A DNA stretch of 64,000 nt from Phascolarctos cinereus (GCF_002099425.1 NW_018343990.1:1-64000), one strand, 5' to 3'. Counted from the first letter of the stretch, positions 11,170-22,350 are shown. The notes: generated from the sequence alone by a model not told the origin. Translations and numbers: made by a program.

Positions 11170-13275
11170 GTGTTTGGAGGCAGCAAAGGTAGAGATCTCT
11201 TTCATATCCTCAGAAAGCCCCATGGTAGACATCTTAGAAGTCTTCTGGAAGCAGCAGAGACCAGTACAGCCTAGCAGAACTCAAACTTGGACTTCCCAGG
11301 TGTCTAGAGCATTTGAAATCTCAAGAAGCTCTGATGAGAGATCCACTACTCTAAACCTCAAATATCTGGAGTGGAGGTAGGGGAATAACTCCAGGAGATC
11401 AATGTCAGCAAAAGCACCTAAGCATTCATTCTCTTCAACTGAAGAGTTGTATCAATCAAATAAAACTCTAACCAGTATAAAAATTCTTGTAGATACAGAT
11501 ATCCCCCCAAAAGAAGCAAGTATGGAGATCCATAAGAACTGAAAAAGGGAGGATGGCTTTCCCACAAGAACTGCATGAATGCCTAGAAGAAATTAAGAAT
11601 CAGATAAAACATGAAATAAGAGCTTTCAAGGAAAGAACTGGAAGAATATTTTGGAAGAGAGAAAATGATAAACCTTGCCTAAGTAATGAATTCTCTGAAA
11701 ACTAAAATAGATAAACCAAATAGCATTAATCCCATGAGACATCAAGAAATATTAGAACAAAGTCAAAACAATGAAGAATCTATAATATCAAAAACAACTG
11801 ATGTGGAAAACAGATCAAGGAGAGAGAATTTAACAATAATTTGACTCTCTGAAAACTAAGATTTTTTAAAAAATCTGTACATTATATTTTAAGATCTCAC
11901 AGATTAAAACTGCTCAGACATATTAGAACCAGAGGGTGAAATAAAGATAGAAAGAATGTACTGATTATTTCCTGGAAAAAAAATGTAAAAATCTCAATAA
12001 TGCCATAATGTCAGACTTTTCATGATAAAAATTGTGCAAGTATCCAGAATGTAGGAATACAAATACCAAGGATCCACAGTCAAGAAAACATAAGATCTTG
12101 TAATTTTTACTATAAATAGGAGCTTTTAGGAAACTTTATTCAGAAAGGCAAAAGATAGAGGCTTACCCAACCAAGAATAACTTACCCCATAAGGAGGTAA
12201 AATATGACTTTAATGGAATAGTGGACTTTTAAATATTTCTGATGAAAAGACCAGAACTGAGTAGGAATTTTGAAATATTAACACCAGAATGGAGAGAAAC
12301 ATAGAAATGTCAATTTGAATAACTTGACAGGTTCTACAATAATGCAAGACTTATATTCCAATACTGGGCAGAAGAAACAAGTGTTGGTTTTGAATCTTAT
12401 CATCTTTTAAATATATTGAGGAAGCTTAAGAAAAACAAGGGAACTGAAGAGGGTTGGTTCTATTCTGAGAGTTTTGATAAAAAGGAAAATGAAAGGAAAA
12501 TAAAGGAACACACCAGTTCCTCGCCTCCTTTTGAAAGGAGGAAAACTTTATTTCTCACAATCGGGGTGAGTGAAAAGAAGAGCATACAACCATAAAAGAA
12601 GGTATGGATGGAGTGAACAATAGAGAAACATCTCTTTTATCTGAAATGGACAAAGGAGAATTGAACACATACACAGTTTAGCACAGAAAGATAAACTCAG
12701 CAAGAAAACAGGCAGGGGTATGCTGGAGGGTGTGGATAAAAAGCGAAGATAATACTGGAGAGTGAATAGCTGGAAGCAAAACAAAATTCCTGATCCAGAA
12801 TGGGGATAAAAAGGGGGGAAAAAAGCAAAGAACTAGAATCATCAAGAGTACCCATCACCTGGGGAATTGCTGAACAAATTGTCATATATGAATGTAATCA
12901 GATATTATTGTGCAGTAAGAAATGATAATTTCAAAAATTGTGGGTGTTAAGAACTGATATAGAGTGAAATGAGAAGAACCAGAATAGATTATATAAGCAC
13001 AGCAACATTGTAAAGAAAAACAACTTTAAAATACTTAAGAACTTTGATCGATGCAATGACCAACTATGTATCCAGAGAACCTATAATGGAACATTTTACC
13101 CATCTTGGCAGATGTTTGGGACCTTAAATGCAGGAAAAAGATCTATATTTTCAGACACAATTATTTTGCTTGACTGTTATTATTTGGTACAAGAGTTTAT
13201 TTTCTTTCTGTTTTTAATTGGAGAGGGAAATTGTAAAAGGAACAAACCATTTAGCAATAGTCATGCAAAAAAGTG
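11170..13275 (+). repeat. HAL1-like element (L1 relative with ORF1 only), sense, degenerate
   Basis: The stretch near 11800-11860 (gatgtggaaaacagatcaag, then gagagagaatttaac) matches the L1 ORF1 motif D-L-E-N-(R/Q)-S-R-R-(D/E)-N-L. Near 12150-12250, gaggcttacccaaccaagaa and gatgaaaagaccagaactga match the ORF1 C-terminal end. The 3' part (12850-13270) has the expected order (acaaattgtcatatatgaat, gagtgaaatgagaagaacca, gcaatgaccaactatgt, attattttgcttgactg). No ORF2 lies between, as expected for half-L1. The reading frame is destroyed, so the copy is old. The 5' limit is uncertain. Confidence 0.55.
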
Positions 13276-13289
13276 GGGAGGGGAATATT

Positions 13290-15870
13290 AGGAAAACTAT
13301 CAGCATAACCAACCATATCGATAGCAAAATCAACAAAATCAGTATTATCTCTTAGTTGCAGAAAAAGCTTTTAAGAAAATATAGGGGGCAGCTAGGTGGC
13401 ACAGTAGATAGAGCTCCAGCCTTGGGATCAGGAGGTCCTGAGTTCAAATCTGGCTTCAGACACTTAACACTTACTAGCTGTGTGACCCTGGGCAAGTCAC
13501 TTAACTCTGATTGCCTCACCAAAAAGCAAAAAGAAAAAGAAAAAAAAGGAAAATATAACACTCATTCCTATTTAAAACACTAGAAAGCATGGGAATAAAT
13601 TGAGCTTTCCTTAAATTGACAAGTAGTAACTACCTAGAACCATTACAAACATTATCTTTAATAAGGATAAGCTAGAGGTCTTCCCAGTAAGATCTAGGGT
13701 GAAGCAAGGATATCCATTATCATCACTGTTATCCAATATTGTACTAGAAATGGAAGCTATAGCAATAAGAGATAAGAAAGAAACTGAAGGAATTTGGATA
13801 GGCAATGAGGAAACAAAACTATCACTCATTGCAGATGATATGATGGTATACTTAGAGAATTCTAGAGAATCAACAAAAAAAGTTGTTGAAATAATTAACA
13901 ACTTCAGCGGAGTTGCACAATATAAAATAAACCCACGTATATCATTAGCATCTCTATATATTATCAACAAAATTCAGCAGCAAGAGATAGAGAAATTCCT
14001 TTTTAAAATAAGTGTAGACAATGTAAAATGCTTGGGAGTCTACTTGACAAGACAAACCCAGGAACTATATGAACACAATTACAAAATACTTTCATGCAAA
14101 TAAAGTCAGATCTAGACAAGTGGAGAAATATCAATTGCTCATGCATAGGCTGAGCCAACATAATGAAAATAATAATTCTACCTAAATTAATAAATAACTT
14201 ATTCAGTGTGATACCAATCAAACTACAAAAAAATTATTTTGTAAAGAAAAAATAGTAAAATTCATCTAGAAGAACAAAAGGCTAAGAATATCAAGGAAAT
14301 CAATGAAAAAAAGGTGAGAGAGGAGGAAAGGTGGTCTAGCAGTACCAGATCTCAAACTGTATTACAAAGTGGCAATCATCAAAGCGATCTCATGTTGGCT
14401 GTGAAATAGAGGGGTGGATCAGTGGAGTAGATTAGGTACACAATACACAGTAGTAAATGGCCATAGTAATCTAGTATGTCACAAACCCTAAGATCCAAGA
14501 TTTTATGATAAGAAATCACTATTTGACAAAAATTGAAAGCTGAAAAGTAGTTTGCTAGAAATCACAGACAGACTGACATCTCACACCATATACCAACATA
14601 AGATGAAAATGGGTATATGATTTACATAAAAAAGGTGATACCACAAGCAAATTAGGGGACCATGGAATATTTTACCTGTCAGATTGAAGCTAAAGGAAGA
14701 CATTATGACCAAGCGAGAGATAGAGAGCATTACAGGAAATAAAATGGATAATTTTGATTATATCAAATTAGAAAGATTTTATACAAACAAAACCAATGTA
14801 GCCAAGATTAGAAAGAAAGCAGAAAACTGGGGGTAAATTTTTTTTTTAACAAGTTTCTCTGGTAAATCTAATTTTTCCAACAGATAGAGAACTGAGTCAA
14901 ATTTATAAGCATATGAGTCATTACCCAATTGAACAGTTTTCAGAAGAAGAAATCGAAGTTATCTATAGTCACATGAAAAATGCTTTAAATCATTGTTGAT
15001 TAGAGAAATGCACATTAAAACAACTCTGAGGTACCACCTCACACCTATCAGACTGGCCAATATGACAGAAAAATAAAATTACAAATGTTGGAGGAGATGT
15101 GGAAAAATGGACACTAAGGGACTACTGGTGGGGTTGTGAACTGATCCAACCATTCTGGAAAACAATTTAAAACTATGCCCAAAGGGCTACAGAATTGTGC
15201 ATACCTTTTGACCCAATAATAGCACTAACAGGTCTATATCCCAAAGAGATCAAAAACAAAAAGGAAAAGAACCTATGTGTAAAAAATAATTATAGCAGCT
15301 CTTTTGGTAGTGGCAAATAGCTGGAAATTGAGGGGATGCCCATCAATTCGAGAATAGCTGAACAAGTTGTGGTATATTATTTTGATAGTATATTACTGAG
15401 CTTCAAGAAATGATGAGCTGGATGCTTTCAGAAATACTTACAAAGACTTACATAAACTAAAGCAAAGTGAAGTGAGTAGAAGGAGTAACACTGTAAACAG
15501 TAACCATAATACTGTACAATGATCAACTTTGAATGACAGCTATTTGCAGCAATACAGTGATCCCAAACAATTCTGAAGAACTTATGATAAAAACTGCTAT
15601 CCATATCCAGAGAAAGAACCAGTGGAGTCTGAATACAAACTGAAGCATATTTTCATTTTAACTTTATTTTTCTTGTTTTTGTTGTTACTGCTTTGGTTTT
15701 TCTTTTGCAATATGGGTAATATGGAAATACATTTTGCACGAATGCACGTGTAAATCTAACTGCTTGTTATTTCAGGGACGGTGGAAGTCAGGAAGGTAGT
15801 GAGAGAATTTGTAGCTCAGAATTTTAAAAAAAGTTTAAAATTATTTTTACATATAATTTTTATTTTTTAA
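13290..15870 (+). repeat. L1 LINE fragment: ORF2 reverse-transcriptase part to 3' end, sense
   Basis: ORF2-like text starts near 13290, is interrupted by the SINE at 13384-13548 and resumes. The open frame 13699-14100 encodes KQGYPLSSLLSNIVLE and LIADDMMVYLENS. These are the L1 reverse-transcriptase KQGCPLSPLLFN and (F/Y)ADD blocks; the two catalytic aspartates remain and the residue before ADD is Ile. Downstream the frame is broken, but ORF2 and 3' text continues (cacattaaaacaactctgag near 15010, ccaaagagatcaaaaacaaa near 15240, gagaaagaaccagtggagtc near 15610). It ends in an A-rich tail at about 15870. 5'-truncated and not mobile. Confidence 0.88.
13384..13548 (+). mobile_element. Marsupial SINE, short A-tailed form, inserted in L1 ORF2
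   Basis: Starts gggggcagctaggtggcac, has gagttcaaatctggcttc, tgtgaccctgggcaagtcac and gattgcctcacc, then an A/G-rich tail. A 9-bp direct repeat gaaaatata lies exactly on both sides (13375-13383 and 13549-13557), and the L1 frame text continues across it. The frames on both strands here are SINE sequence. Confidence 0.95.
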
Positions 15871-16104
15871 AAGAGGGCTATTGAAATATTTTAATGCACA
15901 AAAGGGAACAGAATAAAATTCAGAAAAGAAGTACAAAAAAGCAGGACAGATTTGAAAATTATATCTAGAATTATTATATGATTTTTAAGCAAGCAGGGAA
16001 AAAATTGGAAATTATCAATTTCACATACAACTCTATCTTTATATATAATAATGCTCTTTTCTATGTCTAACCTTATAATAACAAAAAAACATATTTTAAA
16101 AAAG

Positions 16105-16262
16105 AGCAGAACAAGACCTCAGAAGCCAACCATGTTGTTTTGCAGATAAGGAAATTAAAACCCAGAAAAGTTCTAATTTGTCCAAGATCACACAGGTAGT
16201 AAGCGACAGAGCTAGGATTGAAACTCAGGATCAGAACTCTTCTACTGAAGGAGGATTGCCAG
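16105..16262 (-). repeat. MIR-type SINE, antisense
   Basis: Contains ttttgcagataaggaaatta, gtccaagatcacacaggtag, gagctaggattgaaactcag and ctcttctactgaagg in antisense MIR order. Confidence 0.75.
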
Positions 16263-16489
16263 TATCCCCCTATTTAGAGGTTAATTAGTTTTAAAAGTTA
16301 AGGTGGCATATAATTACTTGAAAACTTTTTGGAGTTCTAACTCTCTGAGGCAATGATTTTTGCTGATGTCTGCCATTCTATGCCTTATACCTAGATTGTT
16401 AAAAGTGACTCCTCTCCAATACTCCCCTTTTGAGTTTCTCACAGCACTAGTCTAGTCTACACACATCAGGTAAAAAAAAACTTCCTAAA

Positions 16490-16770
16490 ATATTGTTTTT
16501 TATCACATTATTCCCTTGCTCAAGAATCTACAGTAACCCCTTATCATCAACCATATCAGACTGATACTTATTTACCTAACCTTCGAAGCCCTTGGATTAA
16601 CTTTGCTTCTTCTGGTCTCTGATCCCCAACTTCACCAACTTCATTTCTCATCATTCTATGATAGATGCCATTCCAGCCAAGCAAATCTGCTAGCTACTTC
16701 CCCCACCTCACTTCATGTGACATATTTTATCCTACATTCCTGCCTTTGTACTCACTCTTATTTCAACTGA
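16490..16770 (+). repeat. L2 LINE fragment, sense (ORF2 end to 3' region)
   Basis: Matches the L2 order: cacattattcccttgctcaa, a degenerate aacccttcgaagcccttgg stretch, tctctgatccccaacttcac, tgatagatgccattccagcc and ttcctgcctttgtactcac. Diverged and without an open frame. Confidence 0.6.
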
Positions 16771-16871
16771 AGGAATTACATACCCTTCTCTCAATTAATT
16801 CAGGTTTTCCCTCCTTAAAAAGTCAAAGTCATAGGTTAAAAGAATCAGAGCTGAAATTATAATCATAATAA

Positions 16872-17122
16872 TTATAATAATAAAATAACATTTAAAGTGT
16901 TCAAGGTTTGCAAAGTGTTTTACATACATTATGTCATTTGATCCCTACAGCAATCCTATAAGGTATATTAATTATTATTCCCATTTTATACATCAGGCTG
17001 AGAGAGATTAGGTGATTTATCCAGGATCACACAGAGAGTAAGTGGCCAAGACAAAATTTTAACTCAGGTTTTCTGACTCCACATCCAGTTCTTTATCCAC
17101 TGCACTATCTGGCTGCCTTTAG
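16872..17122 (-). repeat. MIR SINE, antisense, near full length
   Basis: Tail (tttaaagtgttcaaggtttg, tgtcatttgatccctacagc), core (gagagattaggtgatttatc, aggatcacacagagagtaag) and head (tccagttctttatccactgc, then actatctggctgcc) all present. Confidence 0.9.
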
Positions 17123-17144
17123 GTGTATATACGGGGAAATATTG

Positions 17145-17308
17145 AAAGGGATTAAAGATCATTTAGTACAACCCTCTCATTTTTAAGAAACTGGGGCCCA
17201 GAAAGGTGAAGGTACCTGCCCAACATCCCACAACAAGTAATAGAGCCAGGATTCAAACTCAGGTAGGCTCACCAAACAACCAGGTCTATACCTACTGCAT
17301 CTCAAAAC
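17145..17308 (-). repeat. MIR3-like SINE, antisense
   Basis: Reads gatcatttagtacaaccctc, aactggggcccagaaaggtg, gccaggattcaaactcaggt and tacctactgcatct, a typical antisense MIR3-like order beginning with the segment equivalent to catctagtccaaccc. Confidence 0.8.
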
Positions 17309-17417
17309 ACATCTCCTTAAGGAATTTAAAAACATAAATAGCTTTAAGAAGTGCTCATGCCAGGAGACTGCCAAGGGAGGCTTTTCAAGAGGAAGTAAGC
17401 CCAATCTGGTAGCAAAG

Positions 17418-17692
17418 AAGAAACAGTGCCAGTCCAGGATTCAGAAAGACCTGAGTTTGAAGCCTGCCTCAGAGACCTCCAAGCTGTGTTACCCTGGGAA
17501 AGTCACTTAATCTCTGTTTGCCTCAGTTTCCTCATTGGTAAAAAAAAAGGGGGGGATAATAATAGCACCTACCTCCTAAGGTTGTGGTGAGGAATCAAAT
17601 GAGGTCATAATTATAAAGCACTTAGCACAGTGCTTGGCACATAATAAGCACTATGTCGATTTTATCTATTATTATTATTATTATTCATTCAT
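17418..17692 (+). repeat. MIR SINE, sense, full length with (TTA)n tail
   Basis: Head acagtgccagtccagg, B-box-like ctgagtttgaagcctgc, core ctgggaaagtcacttaatct, then cctacctcctaaggttgtgg, cagtgcttggcacataataa and a (TTA)n(TTCA)n end. A short poly-A/poly-G run at 17540-17556 interrupts it. Confidence 0.9.
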
Positions 17693-17699
17693 TCATTTG

Positions 17700-18215
17700 C
17701 TCACTCATCCAGTCAACAAAATTTTATAACAAAAAGTCTACTGTGAGTAGGTAGGCACTGAAGGAGATATTTAAAAAAAAACTATACAAAGATAAATAAT
17801 AATTTTGTTAATGTCTGACGAGATGATTTTTTTTCTACCTATCTGCCAGCTGGTATATTTCAGCAGCAAGCAAAATTTTATGTGGCTTTGAACCATCCTT
17901 TCTCCATTGGGAACACACCTCTGAAATTATAACACAGGGCAATTAAAAAGGGACATTTACTTTACAAAATTTCTTTTCATAAATAGGTAATACAAAGAGA
18001 TTACATAAAGGCACGTCAAGAGCAGTATCTCTAAGCCATTTGCATTACTTTGCCCTAAATTGTAGACTGATAGAAATAATCAATTTACAAGCTCTGCCTA
18101 CTCATACCCAACTAAGATTCTGTCTTGTTATAAGAATGTAAATCATCCTTCTTATTTCCATGACTATATTCAACATGCCCTCCCCGTCCTCTAATCACCC
18201 CACTAAGGGAGGAAG
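17700..18215. other. Single-copy DNA, possible conserved non-coding block
   Basis: No repeat text between about 17810 and 18120. Features include ctgccagctggtatatttca, agccatttgcattactttgc (octamer-like) and gaaataatcaatttacaagc. The texture resembles conserved non-coding elements, but I cannot test conservation. Confidence 0.25.
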
Positions 18216-18219
18216 TGTG

Positions 18220-18400
18220 ATAAATGAGAGTGGAAAGAATATAAATTAGAAGTCAGAAAACCTTGATTCTAGGTCTGTCATTATGGACCATTCATTTATT
18301 AATATATTCAACAAGCACTTATTAAATACCTACCATATGCCAGGTACTCAGATAGGCACTAGAGATATAAAACCAAAATGGAAATGTCCCTGGTGGTAGT
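18220..18400. repeat. MIR head fragment (sense) followed by L2 3' end (antisense)
   Basis: 18220-18290 has a degenerate sense MIR head (aaattagaagtcagaaaacc). 18295-18400 reads aagcacttattaaataccta and ccatatgccaggtactcaga, then tagagatataaaaccaaaat, which is the L2 3' end read backwards. Confidence 0.65.
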
Positions 18401-18995
18401 CATCTTCTCCTATGAGCAGTTTTTTTTTTTCCAAACATCACCTTCAGGGCAAAAGGCATGAGGTTGCTACCAAGGCTAAAAACACTTGAGCTATGAGCAT
18501 TGCCCTTTGGTGGAAGAGCACTCTACCCTGGCCAAGGGTCATTGCAAGCATTATATACAATACAAACATATATTGAAATGTTTCAATAATGTAACAGTTA
18601 TGAGAAACATGACAGCCCAAGTCACCTCTAATTATCAACTGAAACTGTTGACTTCTCCAGAAACATTGGAACCATTCATTCCTACCGTTCAGCTCCTGTA
18701 AAATGGCAGTCAAAATCTTTCTAGAATTTTCTTCAGGTTATCTTACCTACAATATTATCTTCTCCACTGGATAAAAATTAAATAGCTCCCTGACAATGTC
18801 TCTTCAGCACCTTTCAAAGATGACAGTTCACTCAGTCTCTCAGGAAGTTCTCTTAGTACTTTCTGTGCCTTTAATACTTTCTCTTAAGCATGACAGTTAC
18901 CTGTCAGATCACCAAGCTTGTCTTCCCTCTTTAAGATACAGTAACACATGTACAAGGAGTGGGAAATTTGGCTAAAAAGTAGCATGTAAATGAGA
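18401..18995. other. Single-copy DNA, nothing recognised
   Basis: The overlapping frames at 18444-18713 (minus) and 18486-18701 (plus) have no recognisable domain. No repeat seen. Confidence 0.4.
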
Positions 18996-18999
18996 GTAC

Positions 19000-19312
19000 T
19001 ATAAAATAAGCCTGGAAAGAAAGGCAGAAGTCAGATTGTTAAAACCTTTAAAATCAAAACAGATGAGTTTGTTTTTCATCCTGGAGGCAAGAGGAACTCA
19101 CTGGAGCTTCTCAAGTAGTGGAGTGGTATAGTCAGCATTGTGCTTTTAAGAATATCACTTTGGCAGCTATATGGAAGATGGATTGGAGAGGAAACAGCCT
19201 AGAGGCATAGAGACCAATTAGGAAACTGTTTCCATAGTCAAAGGAAGAAATGATTAGGGCCTAAATTAGGGTGGTGATTGTGTAAGTGGAAAGAAGGGCA
19301 AGTAACTGAAAT
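19000..19312 (-). repeat. L2 LINE fragment, antisense
   Basis: Antisense L2 order: ttttcatcctggaggcaaga, ggaactcactggagcttctc, gaatatcactttggcagcta, ggaagatggattggagagga, aattaggaaactgtttccat and gatgattagggc-like text. No open frame. Confidence 0.8.
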
Positions 19313-19324
19313 GCTTTCCATGCC

Positions 19325-19425
19325 TTAGCGTCCCAGTCTGTAATGACTTCTCTACCTACTTCATGGAGACTATGTGAGGCTCAAATGATATAATCAATGT
19401 GAAAGTGTTTTGAAGGGTCTAACAT
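19325..19425 (+). repeat. MIR fragment, sense, 3' part
   Basis: gtcccagtctgtaatgactt, ctacctacttcatggagact, then gtgaggctcaaatgatataa and gtgaaagtgttttgaaggg, equivalent to the MIR segment after the core. Confidence 0.6.
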
Positions 19426-20160
19426 GGGAAGCAAAGCATATATCTGATGACTAGGAAATAGCTAAACAAACCACAATCTGTGACTGACTTCGACTATTAT
19501 TGTGCTCCAAGGAAAAGCCAATATGAAGATTTTAAGGAAATATTATATGAAGCAATGTAAAACCAATGCTGGTAACAAGCTAATGAAGCTGAAACCCACA
19601 TCCTTCTCTTCTACTAATAATCAGTAAACCACAAAAGCAGAAAATGCCAAGCACCATCAGTCCTAAGCACTCTACGGTTGTGCTTAACTGTGTTCCCAGA
19701 ATGCACTTAGAGGATGTCAGGTGGGTGTTAGAAAGGAAGTGTCTGTGTCTTTTCCTGTAATGTAATTTACTCTTGTCTGCCTCCTCCTTTCTCAGTACAT
19801 TTTCTAAGATCAGATTGATCCACTTATTTGGATCCATTTAACCCACTTGATTAGATTTTTTTATCATTATATCAAAGTCAACTAATATTCACCCTCTTTA
19901 TGTATACTCCTTTAACATGGTATAATAACAATACAGTTCTCAAGAGTTGCAAGTCTCACATTCCCTTATAGGGGTTTAAACAGCCCCCCCCCCCTTATTA
20001 ACAGCATATTGTATCTTTCTGTCCCACTTACCTTTTTATGTCCTTCTTGAGTCCTGTACTTGAAGATCAAATTTTTTGTTGAGCTCTGGTCTTTTTATCA
20101 GGAATGTTTGGAAGTCTCCTATTTCATTGAATATCCATCTCCTCCCTTGAAAAATGATGC

Positions 20161-21015
20161 TCATTTTGCTGGGTAATTGATCCTTGGCTGCATTCCAAGC
20201 TCCTTTGCCTTATGGAATATCATATTCCATGCCCTGTGGTCTTTTAATGTAGAAGCTGCAAGGTCCTGTGTAATCCTGACTGGGGTTCCATGATATTTAA
20301 ATTGTTTCTTTCTGGCTGCTTGCAGCACCTTCTCTTTCATCTGGTAATTTTGGAATTTTGCTATTATATTCCTTGGCATTGTCCATTTGGGATCTCTTTC
20401 AGGTGGTGATCCATGGATTCTTTCTATGGTTATTTTCCCTTCTGGTTCTAGGACTTCTAGGCAGTTTTCCTTTATGATTTCCTAAAAGATACTGTCCAGG
20501 CTCTTTTTTCCATCATGATTTTCAGGTAGTCCAATAATTTTCAAATTGTCTCTCCTGGATTGATTTTCCAGATCGGTTGTTTTACCGATGAGGTATTTTA
20601 TGTTTTCATCTATTTTTCCATTTTTTTGTTTCTGTTTGACTGATTCTTGCTCTCTCATAGAGACATTAGTTTCCATTTGTCCAAGTCTAGTTTTTAACAG
20701 ATTGTTTTCTTCTGTTAGTTGTTGTCCTTCCTTCTTCAATTGGCCAATCGTGTTTTTTAGCGGCTTGTTTTCTTCAGTGTATTTTTTTTCCAATTGGCCA
20801 ATTGTATTTTTGAAGGACTCTTCTATTTCTCTCACTTGACTATTAAAATCCTTCTTGAGCTCTTCTAAGAAGGCTTTCTGGGCTTCAGACCAGTTCATAT
20901 TCCCTTTTGTTGTTGCAGATGTGGGTTTGTTGACAATGTTGTCCTCTTCAGAATTTCTGTCTTGATCTTCACTCTTCTCATAATATGAATCTATGGTACG
21001 TTTCTTTTTACTCAT
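20161..21015 (-). pseudogene. L1/HAL1 ORF1 protein gene, one in-frame stop
   Basis: From the ATG at 21015 the frame runs 177 codons to a TAG at 20484-20482. It stays in the same frame (EIIKENCLEVLEPEG, then the segment from 20379, MPRNIIAKFQNY) down to the TGA at 20163-20161, about 284 codons in all. A single missing base there (CCAGCAAAATGAGC for the usual CCAGCAAAACTGAGC) cuts off the last 40 or so codons, which are still recognisable (GRRWIFNEIGDFQTFLIKR). Domains: acidic, charged N-terminus; coiled coil at about residues 45-130, with NTIGQL occurring twice; then the RRM start DLENQSRRDNLKIIGLPE at about 148-165; then the C-terminal domain ARKKQFKYHG...RITQDLAASTLKDHRAWN. The family's role is RNA binding and chaperoning in retrotransposition. 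This copy cannot make full-length protein. Confidence 0.92.
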
Positions 21016-21124
21016 GTTTTCTTTATTCCCTGGCCTTTAAAGAGATTGAGCTCTCCTGCTGGGGAACAGGGGGCACTGACCCAAGCTTCTTGTGTTGGAG
21101 CCTAGGTCTTGGTCACTGGCTTTG

Positions 21125-21740
21125 TGTGCTGGGGCTCTTATGTTGGCAATTGGAGGCTGTAGGTTTCTGCAGCTTACCTCGTGTTGGGCTGGAATCAGCA
21201 AGGCTGGAACTTTCAGGCAATTCTAGGTTGCCTACTTTTCCTCTCCTTTAGCTTTCTTCAGCTCCTTTTAGATGGGTACTGCAGGGTGTTTATCTGCCTG
21301 GGGCCCCCTGCAGTGTTGTCTCCCTCTTTTCTACTAATGCACTGGGAGATTCCTTTAAGGTAGAATGCCAAGGCACCTGGTGGTTTTCTGAGCTGGTTTC
21401 CACCAGTTACCCCCCCCCCCCCGCCCTCACTGAGGCACTCGGAGGTCCAAGTGTTGGTGTTTGCCTGCTCTACCACCTGGGCTCCAGGATTTCTTCAGAA
21501 TTGGAGGCTGCAGGGCTCTGACAGCTCACCTGGTGTTGGGCTGGAACCAGCAAGGTCGGTGCTTTAGGAAGCCTTTAGGTTGCTTTCTTCCCCTCCTTTC
21601 AGATGAATGCTGAAGGGTACTTATCTGCCTGGGGCCCCTTGTAGTTCCTGCCTCTCTTATTTTTGCTGAGGCACCAGGAGACCCGTTTGCTGGTCTGCTG
21701 CACTGCTGCTCCCCGACTTTCTTCTATTTCAACTGTTCTA
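21125..21740 (-). repeat. Two related blocks in the HAL1/L1 5' region
   Basis: Block A (about 21125-21475) and block B (about 21476-21740) share ttggaggctg (21150 and 21501), gtgttgggctggaa (21181 and 21533), the tail agatgg/agatga...gc and tatctgcctggggcccc (21291 and about 21622), and gaggcac followed by ggag. Offsets are about 331-352 bases. This looks like degenerate 5' monomers, as known in rodent L1, or an internal duplication. Confidence 0.7.
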
Positions 21741-21849
21741 GGTTTTTTTTCTGAGGTGATATTTTCTGGGTTTTCAGGGGTTGATAGGGGAGAAAAGAAC
21801 TTAGGGCTTGATAACATTCCCCCAAATTGCACTACAGCATTTTCATGAA

Positions 21850-22299
21850 AAATTATAGATAACTTTTGTTTTTATATCACCTTAACTCCTAATGTAATCT
21901 TCCCCTGCTCACCACCCAGGCCAAGGACTGTTACTGGTAACAAATAACAAAAAAGAAAGGGAAAGTGGGAGAGCAATTGAGTAACTCTAACTAATTCATA
22001 ACCTAAGTCAGATGCAATATTCCATGGCCACAGTCTGCCACCTCTATAAAGAAAGGAGTGTAACCTAAGTTTTAGGCCTAAATAATTTTGCTCTTTTCCT
22101 GGCAATTCAACATGAGTTACCTCAGAGAGCAAGAAACATTAACTAGATCCTGGCTACAGGAAATGTCTAGGATTCTTCAGAAGAGTCCTAGAGATAATAC
22201 CTACTTATAATATTTACAAAGTTAGAGAAAAAAGCAATGGTGTCTACAGGGAGGCCAGCTGTAAACAGAGAGGACAGGTGGGGAGGGGTGGCTCAAAAT

Positions 22300-22300
<1 letters not shown>
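21850..22300. other. Single-copy DNA, nothing recognised
   Basis: No repeat or gene recognised between the HAL1 copy and the AC tract. Confidence 0.4.

Positions 22301-22348
<48 letters not shown>
22301..22348. repeat. (AC)n microsatellite
   Basis: About 23 AC units without interruption. The Cys/Val-rich minus-strand frame across it is an artefact. Confidence 0.97.

Positions 22349-22350
<2 letters not shown>

Larger units (their letters stand above)
19600..21845 (-). repeat. HAL1/L1-type LINE, antisense, with nearly open ORF1 and repeated 5' region
   Basis: Read on the minus strand, a 5' non-coding region (21845 to about 21016) leads to an L1-type ORF1 (21015 to about 20030), followed by a 3' segment lacking any ORF2 text. 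That organisation fits HAL1, the L1 relatives that keep only ORF1. The 3' limit is not clear: I can follow the family's text (a pair of atgttaaaggagtatacata-like and aaaaaaatctaatcaag-like stretches) to about 19840 and place the end near 19600 only tentatively. The 5' region holds two related blocks offset by about 330-350 bases. A 13-C run at 19986-19998 and a C run at 21411-21422 are likely length-variable. Confidence 0.75.
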
